Origin: Nitrospirota bacterium
GTDB taxonomy: Bacteria > Nitrospirota > Thermodesulfovibrionia > SZUA-242
Assembly: GCA_016212095.1 (NCBI GenBank)
Contig: JACRHH010000008.1
Location: 1 to 58,817 of the forward strand
DNA: 58,817 nucleotides
Direction of reading: 5' to 3'
The translations under genes were made by a program, and so were the position numbers. The notes below the pieces were generated by a model, which saw nothing but the letters and a program-made list of their open reading frames with translations, searched no databases and was not told the origin of the DNA. Shown here in pieces: positions 37,401 to 46,066 of the stretch (positions are counted from its first letter, which is position 1; the number at the start of each line of letters is the position of its first letter).

Positions 37401-37720
37401 ACTTCCACCCCGATTTCATTCTGTGGACGCTTATTGGCGGGAAACAGTACGTCACCTTCATCGAGCCGCACGGCCTTTTGCACGAAGGCCCCGCCAGCGA
37501 GAAGGTTCTGTTCCACAAACGGATCAAGGATGTCGAGCAACGGTTGAAAGACCAAACCGTAATCCTCAACAGTTTCATTCTTTCCTGGACTCGGCATCCG
37601 CAACTGAAATGGGACAACACACAGGATGAGCTTGAGGACATGCATGTTCTGTTCATGACCGATGATCGTGACAGATACATCGATAAGCTGTTTGCCCGGC
37701 TGAGGGGGATGGTGAAATGA
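34397..37720 (+). CDS. Type III restriction (Res)-like helicase with altered nuclease site
   Basis: The 1107-residue protein starts at the ATG following AAGGAGG. Walker A ATGSGKT is near residue 183, and the DEAH-like box reads VDEGHRGM near 290. Motif VI is IIQLFGRGVRLKG near 630. Near residue 1004 the C-terminal domain has HPDFILW and then TFIEPHG, the place of the PD-(D/E)XK nuclease. The final Lys is replaced by His, so nuclease activity is doubtful. In type III systems Res cuts DNA with Mod; here the YhcG-type nuclease lies between the two genes. Confidence 0.88.
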   Translation: MAKRKPAGPKQHAFRNKLVLNQWLVSLFGIDPLIEHKVNGTVVRPFHKLAEPIRDPRLEGLDKDNLHFFYHHLGDSPLFSYADPTAEMPGFRINRDMLLTYEQSIVRHTQTINEKRRRPVVWKYYQWLTLLFVEIYLDRFFSNRDGMLADLNDFVERFNRHRADYAEVPAYNEDDLNKLCLQNATGSGKTLLMHVNLLQYRHYAVKHGKDKELSRVILLTPNERLSEQHIAEFRESDISADSYLQSRGGLFAVAKGLERVDVLEITKLADKEGPQQIATRSLGDQNLLLVDEGHRGMSGKEEGVWFTRRSDLCAKGFTFEYSATFEQAVKASGNSDFENSYAKTIVFDYSYRWFYEDGFGKDYQILNLPGAFKETQSIYMTACLLKFYQQLRIYEEQTKDFEPFNLEKPLWVFVGSTVVKEKTDKKTGKKTSTFDPESSAVSDVALIIQFVADFLDNQQAAVRRINEILTGKGQDTGLLDKDGNDIFAGAFAYLARSMNAGETIEALYRDILARLFNNAAGGHLSLDRVKGESGEVALRVGTSETPFGLINVGDAKSLCDHVAEVAAQNGTLLTVDDSDFSEAMFASVKDSTSPVNLLIGSKKFVEGWDCWRVSTLGLMHVGRSEGSQIIQLFGRGVRLKGYEWSLKRSGHSHAPVRPPTFIEELETLNVFGIEADFMEKFREFLKEEGLSGNERRKIIHIPLNVTYDFGKKLQILRPKHKASDGKEYDFKKDAPVPAVGEIPDYMTQNRVVADWYPRIQAIQSKGTALVTQKDRAILREHHLALLDYDTLFFELERFRRERSWHNLNVSKDGIYRLLKDPSWYTLYLPETRLNPTSFDGVLLLQQVASELLKRYCDHYYNYRKREYIEPRLELRDLTPDDDNIPREECYQLIVDGDEEQVIQGIQQIKKDLEQKKDDLLTVGDLNACNFGKHLFQPLFHVRRGGKITILPVAINESEYQFVTDLKTWSNDHKSTLEENGIELFLLRNMSRGKGVGFFEAGNFHPDFILWTLIGGKQYVTFIEPHGLLHEGPASEKVLFHKRIKDVEQRLKDQTVILNSFILSWTRHPQLKWDNTQDELEDMHVLFMTDDRDRYIDKLFARLRGMVK

Positions 37721-39825
37721 ATATTGAAATTAAGAACTGCAACAACATTGATGCCGCCAAGATAACACTGGAAACAAATAAGCTGAACATCAAATTCGCT
37801 CCAAACGGTACAGGAAAAAGCACGATTGCAAGGGCTGTGCTGCTCGGCGCGAAAGGGGATCAAAACCTGCTGAACGAACTTATGCCGTTCAAACTCCGAA
37901 AAGAAAACCCAGATAGCTTGCAGCCGGAGATCACGGGGGCGGTAGCGCTGAAAAACATCATGTGCTTCAACGAGGAGTATGTCACTCAGTTTCTTTTTAA
38001 ACCGAATGAACTGCAGAGCAACAGTTTCGACATTTTTATCAGAACCGATACATACAAACAGAGAGAGCAGGAAATAGAGGAACTGGTCAGAAATATCAAG
38101 CAACTGTTTTCCGGGAATCAGGAATTGGAAGCGTTGATCAATACGCTCAAGGAAATGGGAAACGCCTTCAAATTGAGCAAAACGGGCTTATCCAAATCGT
38201 CCTCCGGCATGAAGGGGCTGTCTGCCGGGAATAAAATCAAGCATGTTCCTGCTGGGCTGGAATCCTACACACCGTTTATTCAGTGCCAAAACAGTGTGGG
38301 TTGGATTGAATGGCAAACCAAGGGCTGCGATTTTGCTGACCTGTCGGATAATTGCCCCTTCTGCACCTCACATGCAGCGGACAAAAAGGAGCAGATCAAA
38401 AAGGTAGGCCAAGAATACGACAAAATCAACATCAAGAACCTGATCGCCATCATTGGCGTCATCGAGAAATTAGGCGACTACTTTTCTGATGAAGCCAAAG
38501 GCAAGTTAACAACAATCACAACTTTGAAGGAAGGCCTTGGAAAAGAGCACGAGACATTTCTTGCCATGCTTAAGACTCAGATTGACAACTTCACTGAAAA
38601 GCTGGAAAAGCTCAGTACGCTTTCCGCGTTTCAGTTCAAGGACGGGGAAAAAGTCGCCGAAAAACTACCTGCATACAAACTGGATTTACAGTTTTTCTCG
38701 GAGCTCAAGTCAAACAGGATGCAGGACGCTATCGCTCCAATAAACGCTTCCATCGACAGTGTTATTGAGCAGGCCGGTCAACTGCAAGGGAAGATTAACC
38801 AGCAGCGAAGCGAGATGAAGAAAACCATTGAGCGTCACCAGAAGGACATCAATGAATTTCTCTCCTATGCTGGATACCGCTATGCGGTTGAGATTGCTGG
38901 TGATGCCGAACAGGCTCAGCTGAAACTTCGCCATATCGATCACGAGGAGCACCTGAGCGGTGGCAATCAGCATCTCAGCTTTGGGGAAAGAAACGCATTC
39001 GCAATCGTTCTTTTCATGTATGAGTGCCTCTCCAAAAAGCCGGATCTGATCATTCTGGATGATCCGATTTCCTCGTTCGATAAAAACAAAAAGTACGCCA
39101 TCCTCGAAATGCTCTTTCGGCGGGACACCGAAGCATGCCTGAAAAACAAAACCGTTCTGATGCTGACTCATGATGTAGAACCCATCATCGACACGATCAA
39201 GTCACTATCTCACAAGTTCGGCAATCAGACGTCGGCATCGTTTCTAAGATTGTCATCGGGCGAAATAGGCGAAAGCGGCATAGTCAAGGATGATATACAG
39301 ACCTTTTCCCAAATCTGTAAGAATGCCCTCGCCTCTGACAAGGACGATATTGTCAAACTAATCTACCTGAGGCGACATTTTGAGATTGCGGATAATAAGG
39401 GGGATGCCTATCAGGTGCTGTCAAACCTTTTACACAAAGGAAACGGCAAAGAGCGCGGGGTTGATACCCGTGAGCCGAAAGACGCAGAAGGCAATCTCCC
39501 AGAAATGGAGCAAGGCAAGTTCGATAATGGATACACTGAAATATCAAGCCATCTGAATGGCTTTTTGTACTCGCAACTTTTGGATCGAGTCGGTGATCTG
39601 AACGCTCTGAGGGAGCTTTACAACGCATCAGTGAATGGGTATGAAAAGCTTCAGATATTTCGGCTGCTTGGGCTTGACGTTGAAAACTCTGTGATCCAGA
39701 AGTTCATAAATGAAACCTACCATATTGAGAATGAGTTTATCTGCCAGCTTGACCCTGCAAAGTTTGACACAATTCCTGAATATGTCGTGTCTGAATGTGA
39801 TCGGATTCTGCAGGGGAATCAATGA
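37717..39825 (+). CDS. RloC/PrrC-like ABC ATPase with zinc hook, candidate anticodon nuclease
   Basis: The 702-residue protein has an ABC head: Walker A APNGTGKST near residue 31, signature SFGERNA near 420 and Walker B IILDDPISSFDKNKK near 445, the form seen in PrrC and RloC (AAA_13). Between them is a coiled coil with CPFC at about 213, like the RloC zinc hook. After the ATPase, Arg552-Glu556 (RRHFE) and His573 could be the Arg/Glu/His triad of anticodon nucleases, although the spacing differs from that of E. coli PrrC. Lower GC than its neighbours suggests separate acquisition. Start and stop overlap the flanking genes by 4 bp. Confidence 0.75.
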   Translation: MNIEIKNCNNIDAAKITLETNKLNIKFAPNGTGKSTIARAVLLGAKGDQNLLNELMPFKLRKENPDSLQPEITGAVALKNIMCFNEEYVTQFLFKPNELQSNSFDIFIRTDTYKQREQEIEELVRNIKQLFSGNQELEALINTLKEMGNAFKLSKTGLSKSSSGMKGLSAGNKIKHVPAGLESYTPFIQCQNSVGWIEWQTKGCDFADLSDNCPFCTSHAADKKEQIKKVGQEYDKINIKNLIAIIGVIEKLGDYFSDEAKGKLTTITTLKEGLGKEHETFLAMLKTQIDNFTEKLEKLSTLSAFQFKDGEKVAEKLPAYKLDLQFFSELKSNRMQDAIAPINASIDSVIEQAGQLQGKINQQRSEMKKTIERHQKDINEFLSYAGYRYAVEIAGDAEQAQLKLRHIDHEEHLSGGNQHLSFGERNAFAIVLFMYECLSKKPDLIILDDPISSFDKNKKYAILEMLFRRDTEACLKNKTVLMLTHDVEPIIDTIKSLSHKFGNQTSASFLRLSSGEIGESGIVKDDIQTFSQICKNALASDKDDIVKLIYLRRHFEIADNKGDAYQVLSNLLHKGNGKERGVDTREPKDAEGNLPEMEQGKFDNGYTEISSHLNGFLYSQLLDRVGDLNALRELYNASVNGYEKLQIFRLLGLDVENSVIQKFINETYHIENEFICQLDPAKFDTIPEYVVSECDRILQGNQ

Positions 39826-41051
39826 AACTCCTCCACACCTCCGACTGGCACATCGGGCGCACCCTCTACGGCAGGAAGCGTTACGAGGAGTTCGAAGCGT
39901 TCCTGGCCTGGCTGGCGGAGACGATTCAACGGAATGAAGTCGATGCCCTGCTGGTAGCCGGCGATGTTTTCGACACCAGCGCCCCAAGCAACCGTGCTCA
40001 GGAGCTTTATTACCGCTTCCTGTGCCGGGTGGCGGCCTCATCCTGCCGCCATGTTGTTGTGGTCGCGGGCAACCACGACTCCCCGTCGTTTCTCAACGCG
40101 CCCAAAGAGCTGCTCAGAGCGCTCGATGTTCATGTGATCGGCGCTGCATCCGAGAACCGGGACGACGAGGTTCTTGTTCTCGGCAATGAAAATGGAGCGC
40201 CGGAACTGATTGTATGCGCTGTTCCATACCTGCGAGACCGCGATATTCGCGTGGCGGAAGCCGGCGAGAGCATTGCGGACAAGGAACGAAAGCTTATTGA
40301 AGGCATACGCAGTCATTATGCCGATGTTGCGGCCTTGGCCGAACAGAAGCGCGAAGCACTCGGCACAGCGATCCCGATCGTCGTCATGGGACACCTTTTT
40401 GTTGCTGGCGGGCAAACCGTGGAAGGCGACGGCGTGCGGGAACTGTACGTCGGTTCGCTGGCGCATGTGACTGCCGGAATATTTCCGGAGGGTCTGGACT
40501 ATCTGGCGCTTGGCCACCTGCACGTTCCGCAGAAGGTGAACGGTTCCGATGTCATACGCTACAGCGGTTCTCCTCTGCCCATGGGTTTTGGTGAGGCGAA
40601 GCAGCAAAAAAGTGTCTGTCTGGTCGAATTCGCCAGCGCCACAGCAGCAGTTCAGCTTATCGATGTCCCTGTCTTTCAGAAGCTTGAGCGCATCAAGGGA
40701 GATTGGGAAGAGCTTTCGGCCAGGATTCTTGAGTTATCGGCCACCGGCTCCCAAGCATGGATCGAGGTCATATATGAAGGCGACAAAGTGATTGGCGATT
40801 TGCGGGAGCGTCTGGATGCTGCCGTTTCCGGATCGGGAATGGAAATTCTGAGCGTGAAAAACAACCGGATCATCGTCCGGGCGCTTAGGCTGATTCATGC
40901 CGGGGAAACACTGGACGACCTGAACGTCAACGATGTGTTCGAGCGCTGCCTCGCGGCTCATGATGTGCCTGAAGACCAGCGGACGGAACTGCTTTGCGCC
41001 TACTATGAGACAGTGGCGTCTCTCCACGAAGACGACAACCGGGCCGAATAG
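39822..41051 (+). CDS. sbcD: SbcD/Mre11-type exonuclease
   Basis: The 409-residue metallophosphoesterase carries all Mre11 motifs: HTSDWHIGR at the start, AGDVFDTSAPS, AGNHDSPS, MGHLFVAGG and LGHLHVPQ. It forms the nuclease half of the SbcCD complex with the next gene, cutting hairpins, protein-blocked ends and other abnormal DNA ends. In the island it is fused by translational overlap (ATGA) to the RloC-like gene, so it probably belongs to the defence operon rather than being the housekeeping copy. Confidence 0.95.
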   Translation: MKLLHTSDWHIGRTLYGRKRYEEFEAFLAWLAETIQRNEVDALLVAGDVFDTSAPSNRAQELYYRFLCRVAASSCRHVVVVAGNHDSPSFLNAPKELLRALDVHVIGAASENRDDEVLVLGNENGAPELIVCAVPYLRDRDIRVAEAGESIADKERKLIEGIRSHYADVAALAEQKREALGTAIPIVVMGHLFVAGGQTVEGDGVRELYVGSLAHVTAGIFPEGLDYLALGHLHVPQKVNGSDVIRYSGSPLPMGFGEAKQQKSVCLVEFASATAAVQLIDVPVFQKLERIKGDWEELSARILELSATGSQAWIEVIYEGDKVIGDLRERLDAAVSGSGMEILSVKNNRIIVRALRLIHAGETLDDLNVNDVFERCLAAHDVPEDQRTELLCAYYETVASLHEDDNRAE

Positions 41052-41062
41052 AGAGGCTGTTG

Positions 41063-44000
41063 ATGCGAATACTGCATGTGCGATTCAAGAATCTGAACTC
41101 ACTTGTAGGCGAATGGGAGATCGCCCTTACGCATCCAGCTTTTGCGTCCGACGGGATTTTTGCCATTACCGGCCCGACCGGCGCGGGGAAAACGACCATT
41201 CTCGACGCCATCTGCCTTGCCCTCTATGGACGCACGCCGCGTCTCAGCAAGGTCACCAAAAGCGGAAATGAAATCATGTCCCGCCGGACTGGCGAGTGCT
41301 ATGCCGAGGTGACCTTCGAAACGCAGGCTGGCCGCTACCGCTGCCATTGGAGCCAACGCCGCGCGAGAAAAAGACCGGATGGCGAGTTGCAGGCCCCAAA
41401 GCATGAGATTGCCAATGCCGATTCAGGGGAAATTTACGAGGCAAAGATCCGTGGCGTGGCCGATCAGATTGAATTCGCCACCGGCATGGATTTTGACCGG
41501 TTTACCCGCTCCATGCTTTTGGCCCAAGGCGGCTTTGCGGCATTTCTGCAGGCCGCGCCCGACGAACGGGCTCCGATTCTGGAGCAGATAACAGGAACTG
41601 GAATATACAGCGAAATATCCATCCGCGTTCATGAGCGCCGCTCGGATGAGCGCAAAAAGCTGGACGCGTTGCAGGCGGAACTGGCGGGGCTGCAACTTTT
41701 AACCCCAGAGGATGAACAGCAGCTCAACGCCGGTCTGGAACAAAAGACCCGGCAGGACATGGAACTCAATCAGCAGATCACCCGAAAGAATCTGGCGATT
41801 GCCTGGCTCGGTGGCATCGCCCGGCTTGAAGAAGAATTGAAGCAACTCGGTCTGCAAAAGGATGATTTGCAGACCCGGATCGATGCCTTTGCTCCCGATC
41901 AGGAAAAACTTCGGCTGGCCATCCATGCGCTTGAACTGGCGGGCGAATATTCTGCGGTGACTTCAATTCGGCGCGAACAAGAGACTGACCGGCGCAATCT
42001 TGGTGAGAGCCGGGAATCGTTACCCTCACACGTAGAGACCACAAAGCTGGCGGAAGAAGCCATGAAAATGGCCGTTGGGCAGCTTGAGACAAGCAAGGCC
42101 GATCAGCAAAAGACGCTTCCTGTCATCCGCATGGTTCGAGATCTGACGCTGAAGATCAACGAAAAAGAAGCGCCCGTCAAGGCGGCCACCGATTCCATCG
42201 CAGAACTCTCAGCGTCTCTTGATGCGCTCCGCGCCAGGCAGAATGAAGATTGCGCCGATCTGGATAGCAAGCGCAAAGCCCTGGAATATTTGCTGCCGCA
42301 GTTGGAGGCAGCGAAAGCTGACGAAGGCTTGGTGGAAAACCTCACGGGGATTCTCGGACGATGCGAGGCTTTGCGGAATCTCCACGGGCAGTTGGCTGGC
42401 AAACTTGAAGAGATCAATCAAGCCGATGGCCAGTTCAAGGAGGCTTCACAGTTCTGGCAGGCATATTCGGCAAGCCTGAACACGGAAAAACGTGGCAGGG
42501 ATGACATTCAAGGCCAACTGGCGGACAAGCAATTGGAATTCAAAGGAATTCTGGAAGGCAAAGAACTGACCGTGTGGCGTGACAGCCTGTCATCGTTGGC
42601 AACGCAAAAAGACCTTATGGTCAAAGCCGCCGAAGCAGCCCTATCCATTTCGAAGTCGAAACAGACAATTGATGCGCTCGGCAGCCGAAAAGCATCTCTC
42701 AGCGCCGATGATTCTGCACTGGCGGAGCGGCTCAAGCGCCAAACCGGGAAGCGGGCCTCGCTTGAAACGGAAATGGGTCTGCTGGAAATCCAGCTTGCTT
42801 TGCTCAACAAGATAGAGGAGCTTTCGGAAGCCCGCCATCAGCTTCAGGATGGCGAGCCATGTCCGCTGTGCGGCGCCAAAGAACATCCCTTTGCTGAAGG
42901 GAATATTCCGGCTCCAGATGAAACCAGCCAACGCCTCGGCATGGTCAGAGTCGAGTTGAAGGCTGCGACTGACGCAGTTTCCGATCTGAAGGTCAAATTG
43001 GCGCAGGTGGGCAAAGACCTTGAGCATGTCGCATCCGGACAGAAAGAACATGCCGCGATAATCGAGGAAGCACAGCGGCTGATCGTTCAGTTTTGCGAAA
43101 ATCTCCCATTGGATGCTTCCGATTCCGACCTTGACGTGAGACTGGAGGGGCTTCAGAGCGAGAATCGCCAGGCTCTGGATCACGCCGCCAAGGTTACGCG
43201 GGCCGCCGAAACGGTGGAGAAGGAATTAAACAGGCTGCGCGAGTCGCTGGAAAAGGCCACTGAATCGGTTGTAACGGCTGAACGTGAGACACAGGCTGCC
43301 GAACACAAGAAGGATTCAGCATGGCAACTGCTCGAACGACTCAAGAAGGAGGCGGAGGGAATCCAAAGCCAACAGGAAGCATCCCACAGACTTTTACAGG
43401 AGGTTGTTCAGGCGTTTGGGGTCGAAACCCTGTCCATCGGCAATTTGGATCAGGTTCAAGCTCAACTGACAGAACGGCGCAAACAGTGGATAGCGCGCCA
43501 AAAGGAAAAGGCGGAACTCGACCAGAAGATTGCAGCTCTTGCAATGCAGACACGCCACCAGGCTGAGCAGATTCAGAAATCCGAAAACGAGCTTAAGAAG
43601 CAACGGGATCAGCTTGATGAAATCCTTCGAGAACGAGAGGCATTGGGGCGTGAGCGGCAATACATTTTCGGAGACAAGAATCCTGATGACGAAGAGTTAC
43701 GCCTTTCCACCGCTATTAATTCCGCTGAACAAGAGCTGGAAGCAGCCCGTCAAAGACTGAACACCGCGAGCCAGGAACACAACCATCTAAAATCAAGGAT
43801 TGAGGAGCTGGAAAAATCTATCGCGGCGCGAGACATCCATCTGAAATCGACGGAAGAGGCTTTTCTGGCACAGCTCAAGGGATCGGGTTTTTCCGGTGAA
43901 GACAATTACAATGCCGCATGCTTGCCGGAAGACGAACGCAGAACACTGGCGCAACAATCGCAGAAGCTTGCCGATGAGAAAACCGGGCTTGCCTCAAAGG

Positions 44001-44746
44001 AACGCGACAGAATAGAGATGCTGGAAACCGAGCGTCAGAAGCAGATCACGGATGAGTCGCTGGATGATCTCAATGATACCCTTCCGATCTTGGTCTCCAG
44101 CCAGAAGGAACTCCAGCAGGAGATCGGCGGCATTCGCCAGAAGCTTAACGACAACGAGAATCTGAAGCAGAAACAACAGGAACGGGCGCAGGACATGAAT
44201 GCGCAAAAACGTGAATGCTCTCGATGGGATCTGCTGCATGAATTAATCGGCTCTGCCGACGGAAAGAAATACCGCAACTTTGCCCAAGGGTTGACCTTTG
44301 AAATGATGGTTTGTCACGCCAACCGGCAGCTACAGAAAATGACAGACCGCTACCTGCTGATCCGCGACGATGGCCAGCCGCTGGAACTCAATGTGATCGA
44401 CAACTATCAGGCTGGCGAGATTCGATCAACCAAGAATCTCTCAGGCGGCGAGAGCTTCATCGTCAGTCTCTCTCTGGCGCTTGGTCTTTCCCATATGGCC
44501 AGCAAAAATGTCCGGGTCGATTCCCTTTTTCTGGACGAAGGCTTCGGAACCTTGGACGAGGAGGCTCTAGACACGGCACTGGAAACACTGGCGGGCTTGC
44601 AGCAGGACGGCAAGCTGATTGGCGTGATTTCGCACGTTCCGGCACTGAAAGAGCGCATCAGCACCCAGATTCAGGTAACCACTCAAACGGGGGGGCGAAG
44701 CGTCATATCCGGCCCCGGCTGCGGAAGGTCTACGGCTGCAGCGTAG
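41063..44746 (+). CDS. sbcC: SbcC/Rad50-type ATPase
   Basis: The protein of about 1227 residues has Walker A GPTGAGKTTILDAI near residue 35 and two long coiled-coil arms. The zinc hook CPLCGAKEHP lies near residue 602. The ABC signature LSGGESFIVSLSLALG is near 1130, Walker B SLFLDEGFGTLDEE near 1155. It pairs with SbcD. A TTG three bases upstream is in frame, but the ATG at 41063 fits better. The C-terminus (GGRSVISGPGCGRS) looks complete. It is the last gene of the plus-strand operon. Confidence 0.95.
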   Translation: MRILHVRFKNLNSLVGEWEIALTHPAFASDGIFAITGPTGAGKTTILDAICLALYGRTPRLSKVTKSGNEIMSRRTGECYAEVTFETQAGRYRCHWSQRRARKRPDGELQAPKHEIANADSGEIYEAKIRGVADQIEFATGMDFDRFTRSMLLAQGGFAAFLQAAPDERAPILEQITGTGIYSEISIRVHERRSDERKKLDALQAELAGLQLLTPEDEQQLNAGLEQKTRQDMELNQQITRKNLAIAWLGGIARLEEELKQLGLQKDDLQTRIDAFAPDQEKLRLAIHALELAGEYSAVTSIRREQETDRRNLGESRESLPSHVETTKLAEEAMKMAVGQLETSKADQQKTLPVIRMVRDLTLKINEKEAPVKAATDSIAELSASLDALRARQNEDCADLDSKRKALEYLLPQLEAAKADEGLVENLTGILGRCEALRNLHGQLAGKLEEINQADGQFKEASQFWQAYSASLNTEKRGRDDIQGQLADKQLEFKGILEGKELTVWRDSLSSLATQKDLMVKAAEAALSISKSKQTIDALGSRKASLSADDSALAERLKRQTGKRASLETEMGLLEIQLALLNKIEELSEARHQLQDGEPCPLCGAKEHPFAEGNIPAPDETSQRLGMVRVELKAATDAVSDLKVKLAQVGKDLEHVASGQKEHAAIIEEAQRLIVQFCENLPLDASDSDLDVRLEGLQSENRQALDHAAKVTRAAETVEKELNRLRESLEKATESVVTAERETQAAEHKKDSAWQLLERLKKEAEGIQSQQEASHRLLQEVVQAFGVETLSIGNLDQVQAQLTERRKQWIARQKEKAELDQKIAALAMQTRHQAEQIQKSENELKKQRDQLDEILREREALGRERQYIFGDKNPDDEELRLSTAINSAEQELEAARQRLNTASQEHNHLKSRIEELEKSIAARDIHLKSTEEAFLAQLKGSGFSGEDNYNAACLPEDERRTLAQQSQKLADEKTGLASKERDRIEMLETERQKQITDESLDDLNDTLPILVSSQKELQQEIGGIRQKLNDNENLKQKQQERAQDMNAQKRECSRWDLLHELIGSADGKKYRNFAQGLTFEMMVCHANRQLQKMTDRYLLIRDDGQPLELNVIDNYQAGEIRSTKNLSGGESFIVSLSLALGLSHMASKNVRVDSLFLDEGFGTLDEEALDTALETLAGLQQDGKLIGVISHVPALKERISTQIQVTTQTGGRSVISGPGCGRSTAAA

Positions 44747-44834
44747 CCAAAAAGTTCTTTCGCGACGAAAGGTGTTTTGGCCATATTTGCCGCCGAGTCC
44801 GGCCAGTTTTCCTGCTCCAGCCGATTGGCAGTGG

Positions 44835-45061
44835 CTATCCGCAAATACAAGCAGCAGGCTTCACCGTCAGGTTTTTTGCCTCGAACCAGTCGTCGAACCT
44901 TCGCCACGGCTGTCTTTCTTCAGAAGTCGCCTGATGTATTTCATCAGCTTGCGGCGGCGTTCAATGGGCAGGCTGTCCACCATTGCTTGCATCCTAATGA
45001 GCAATTCTTCTTTCGGAATCTGCGCCAGTTCCATGCCAAGTTCGATATTATTTCTTTTCAT
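44835..45061 (-). pseudogene. Frameshifted paralogue of the 46267-46629 gene
   Basis: The frame from 45061 reads MKRNNIELGMELAQIPKEEL and reaches a stop at 44867 after 64 codons. Shifting frame by one base near 44910 restores RWRRFDDWFEA, which lines up without gaps with KRWFAMDEWFEA of the intact gene when counted from the shared YIR. The reading then ends at 44835. One base has therefore been lost (or a sequencing error occurred). It starts 100 bp from, and divergent to, the 45161 gene; the stretch 44747-44834 holds nothing else I can see. Confidence 0.6.
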
Positions 45062-45160
45062 GTATTGGTATTACCCCGGAGCATAATGCGTCATCGCAAA
45101 AACGATCGAAATAATCGGCACTATTTGATATGGTAGAAAAAATGTGCAGGGAGGTTTTTT

Positions 45161-45484
45161 ATGAACGACCGTATCGATACCCGCAGACTTGAACAGTTTG
45201 CTTTCAACTTCACAAAAACCCGACGAACCGAGCTTGTTGCGGGCAGGCTATACCGTTTTGCGCCTTGGAACAAAGTGACTGTTGCGCCAATACTCGGCAA
45301 CGCGGTTCCGGGCGTAACGGTTGGCAAACTGCTCGGCTTTCGGGAATTTGACCCGAACACGCCGATCCCTGAAGACGATGACGCATTTCCGGAAAATCCG
45401 GTTGCCGTATTGATGCCGGTGGGATCGGACGATGAAGAAGACGAAATCGAGGTGGATACGTTAGACTTGCTGCCTGTTAAATAA
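45161..45484 (+). CDS. Hypothetical protein with acidic C-terminus
   Basis: The 107-residue product has a good ribosome binding site (GGGAGG eight bases upstream). It begins MNDRIDTRRLEQFAFNFTKT, has a central VAGRLYRFAPWNKVTVAPIL section likely to be beta-rich, and ends in a strongly acidic DDEEDEIEVD tail. I do not recognise a family. It is transcribed divergently from the broken paralogue and overlaps the 3' end of the resolvase gene by 24 bp. An acidic small protein in an accessory island could be a DNA mimic or an inhibitor, but nothing here demonstrates that. Confidence 0.55.
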   Translation: MNDRIDTRRLEQFAFNFTKTRRTELVAGRLYRFAPWNKVTVAPILGNAVPGVTVGKLLGFREFDPNTPIPEDDDAFPENPVAVLMPVGSDDEEDEIEVDTLDLLPVK

Positions 45485-46051
45485 CGGATTTTGCGGATAA
45501 CCTTCCCGCTTCAATGCTGAATCCAAGGTAACGCGTGAGATGCCAAAGTGCTTAGCCACCTCTGTCTTCGTCATAAGCGGATCGAGCAGCATGGCGGCTG
45601 CCTTGCGCACATCAGCTTTCGTCAGCTTCGCCTTGCGCCCGCCTTTCCGGCCTCTGGCGCGAGCGGCTGCCAAGCCGGCAACTGTGCGCTCCCGGATCAG
45701 GTTGCGCTCAAACTCGGCCAAAGCGGCGAAAATGTGAAAAACTAGGCGGCCTCCTGCGCTTGTGGTGTCGATGCTCTCGGTCAGCGATTTAAAGCCGATG
45801 CCTTGCTGCTCAAGGCCATGAACAATCTCAACGAGGTTATTGAGGGATCGGCCCAAACGATCAAGCCGCCATACCACAAGGGTGTCTCCCTTGCGAAGCA
45901 CTTTCAGGCAGGTTTCCAATTCCGGTCGATCCTTGCCTTGGCCGGAAACCTTCTCATGAAATACCTGTTCGCATGAAGCCGCAGCCAAAGCGTCAAGCTG
46001 AAGTTCTGGCCGCTGATCCTGCGTCGAAACCCGTGCATAACCGATGTTCAT
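45461..46051 (-). CDS. Serine recombinase (resolvase/invertase)
   Basis: The 196-residue protein has the small serine recombinase layout: the catalytic Ser9 in YARVSTQDQ, WRLDRLGRS with the active-site arginines near residues 63-70, FERNLIRERT leading to the long E helix, and a C-terminal HTH (KTEVAKHFGISRVTLDSALK). Such enzymes resolve plasmid multimers or cointegrates at a res site next to the gene. Direct repeats just upstream (46067-46146) are candidates for it. The gene fits the plasmid-like half of the island. Confidence 0.92.
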   Translation of the reverse strand: MNIGYARVSTQDQRPELQLDALAAASCEQVFHEKVSGQGKDRPELETCLKVLRKGDTLVVWRLDRLGRSLNNLVEIVHGLEQQGIGFKSLTESIDTTSAGGRLVFHIFAALAEFERNLIRERTVAGLAAARARGRKGGRKAKLTKADVRKAAAMLLDPLMTKTEVAKHFGISRVTLDSALKREGYPQNPLFNRQQV

Positions 46052-46066
46052 AAAACGCTCCTTTCA

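Noticed and set aside
26597-44746. Assignment of the operon to DISARM or BREX
   Set aside because: An SNF2 helicase and a large methyltransferase occur in class 1 DISARM, but no DUF1998 (DrmB) or phospholipase D (DrmC) protein is present. PglZ, BrxC and BrxL of BREX are also absent.
44683-44907. Minus-strand ORF overlapping the end of sbcC
   Set aside because: Part of it is antisense to sbcC. The relevant protein signal lies in another frame (the frameshifted paralogue).
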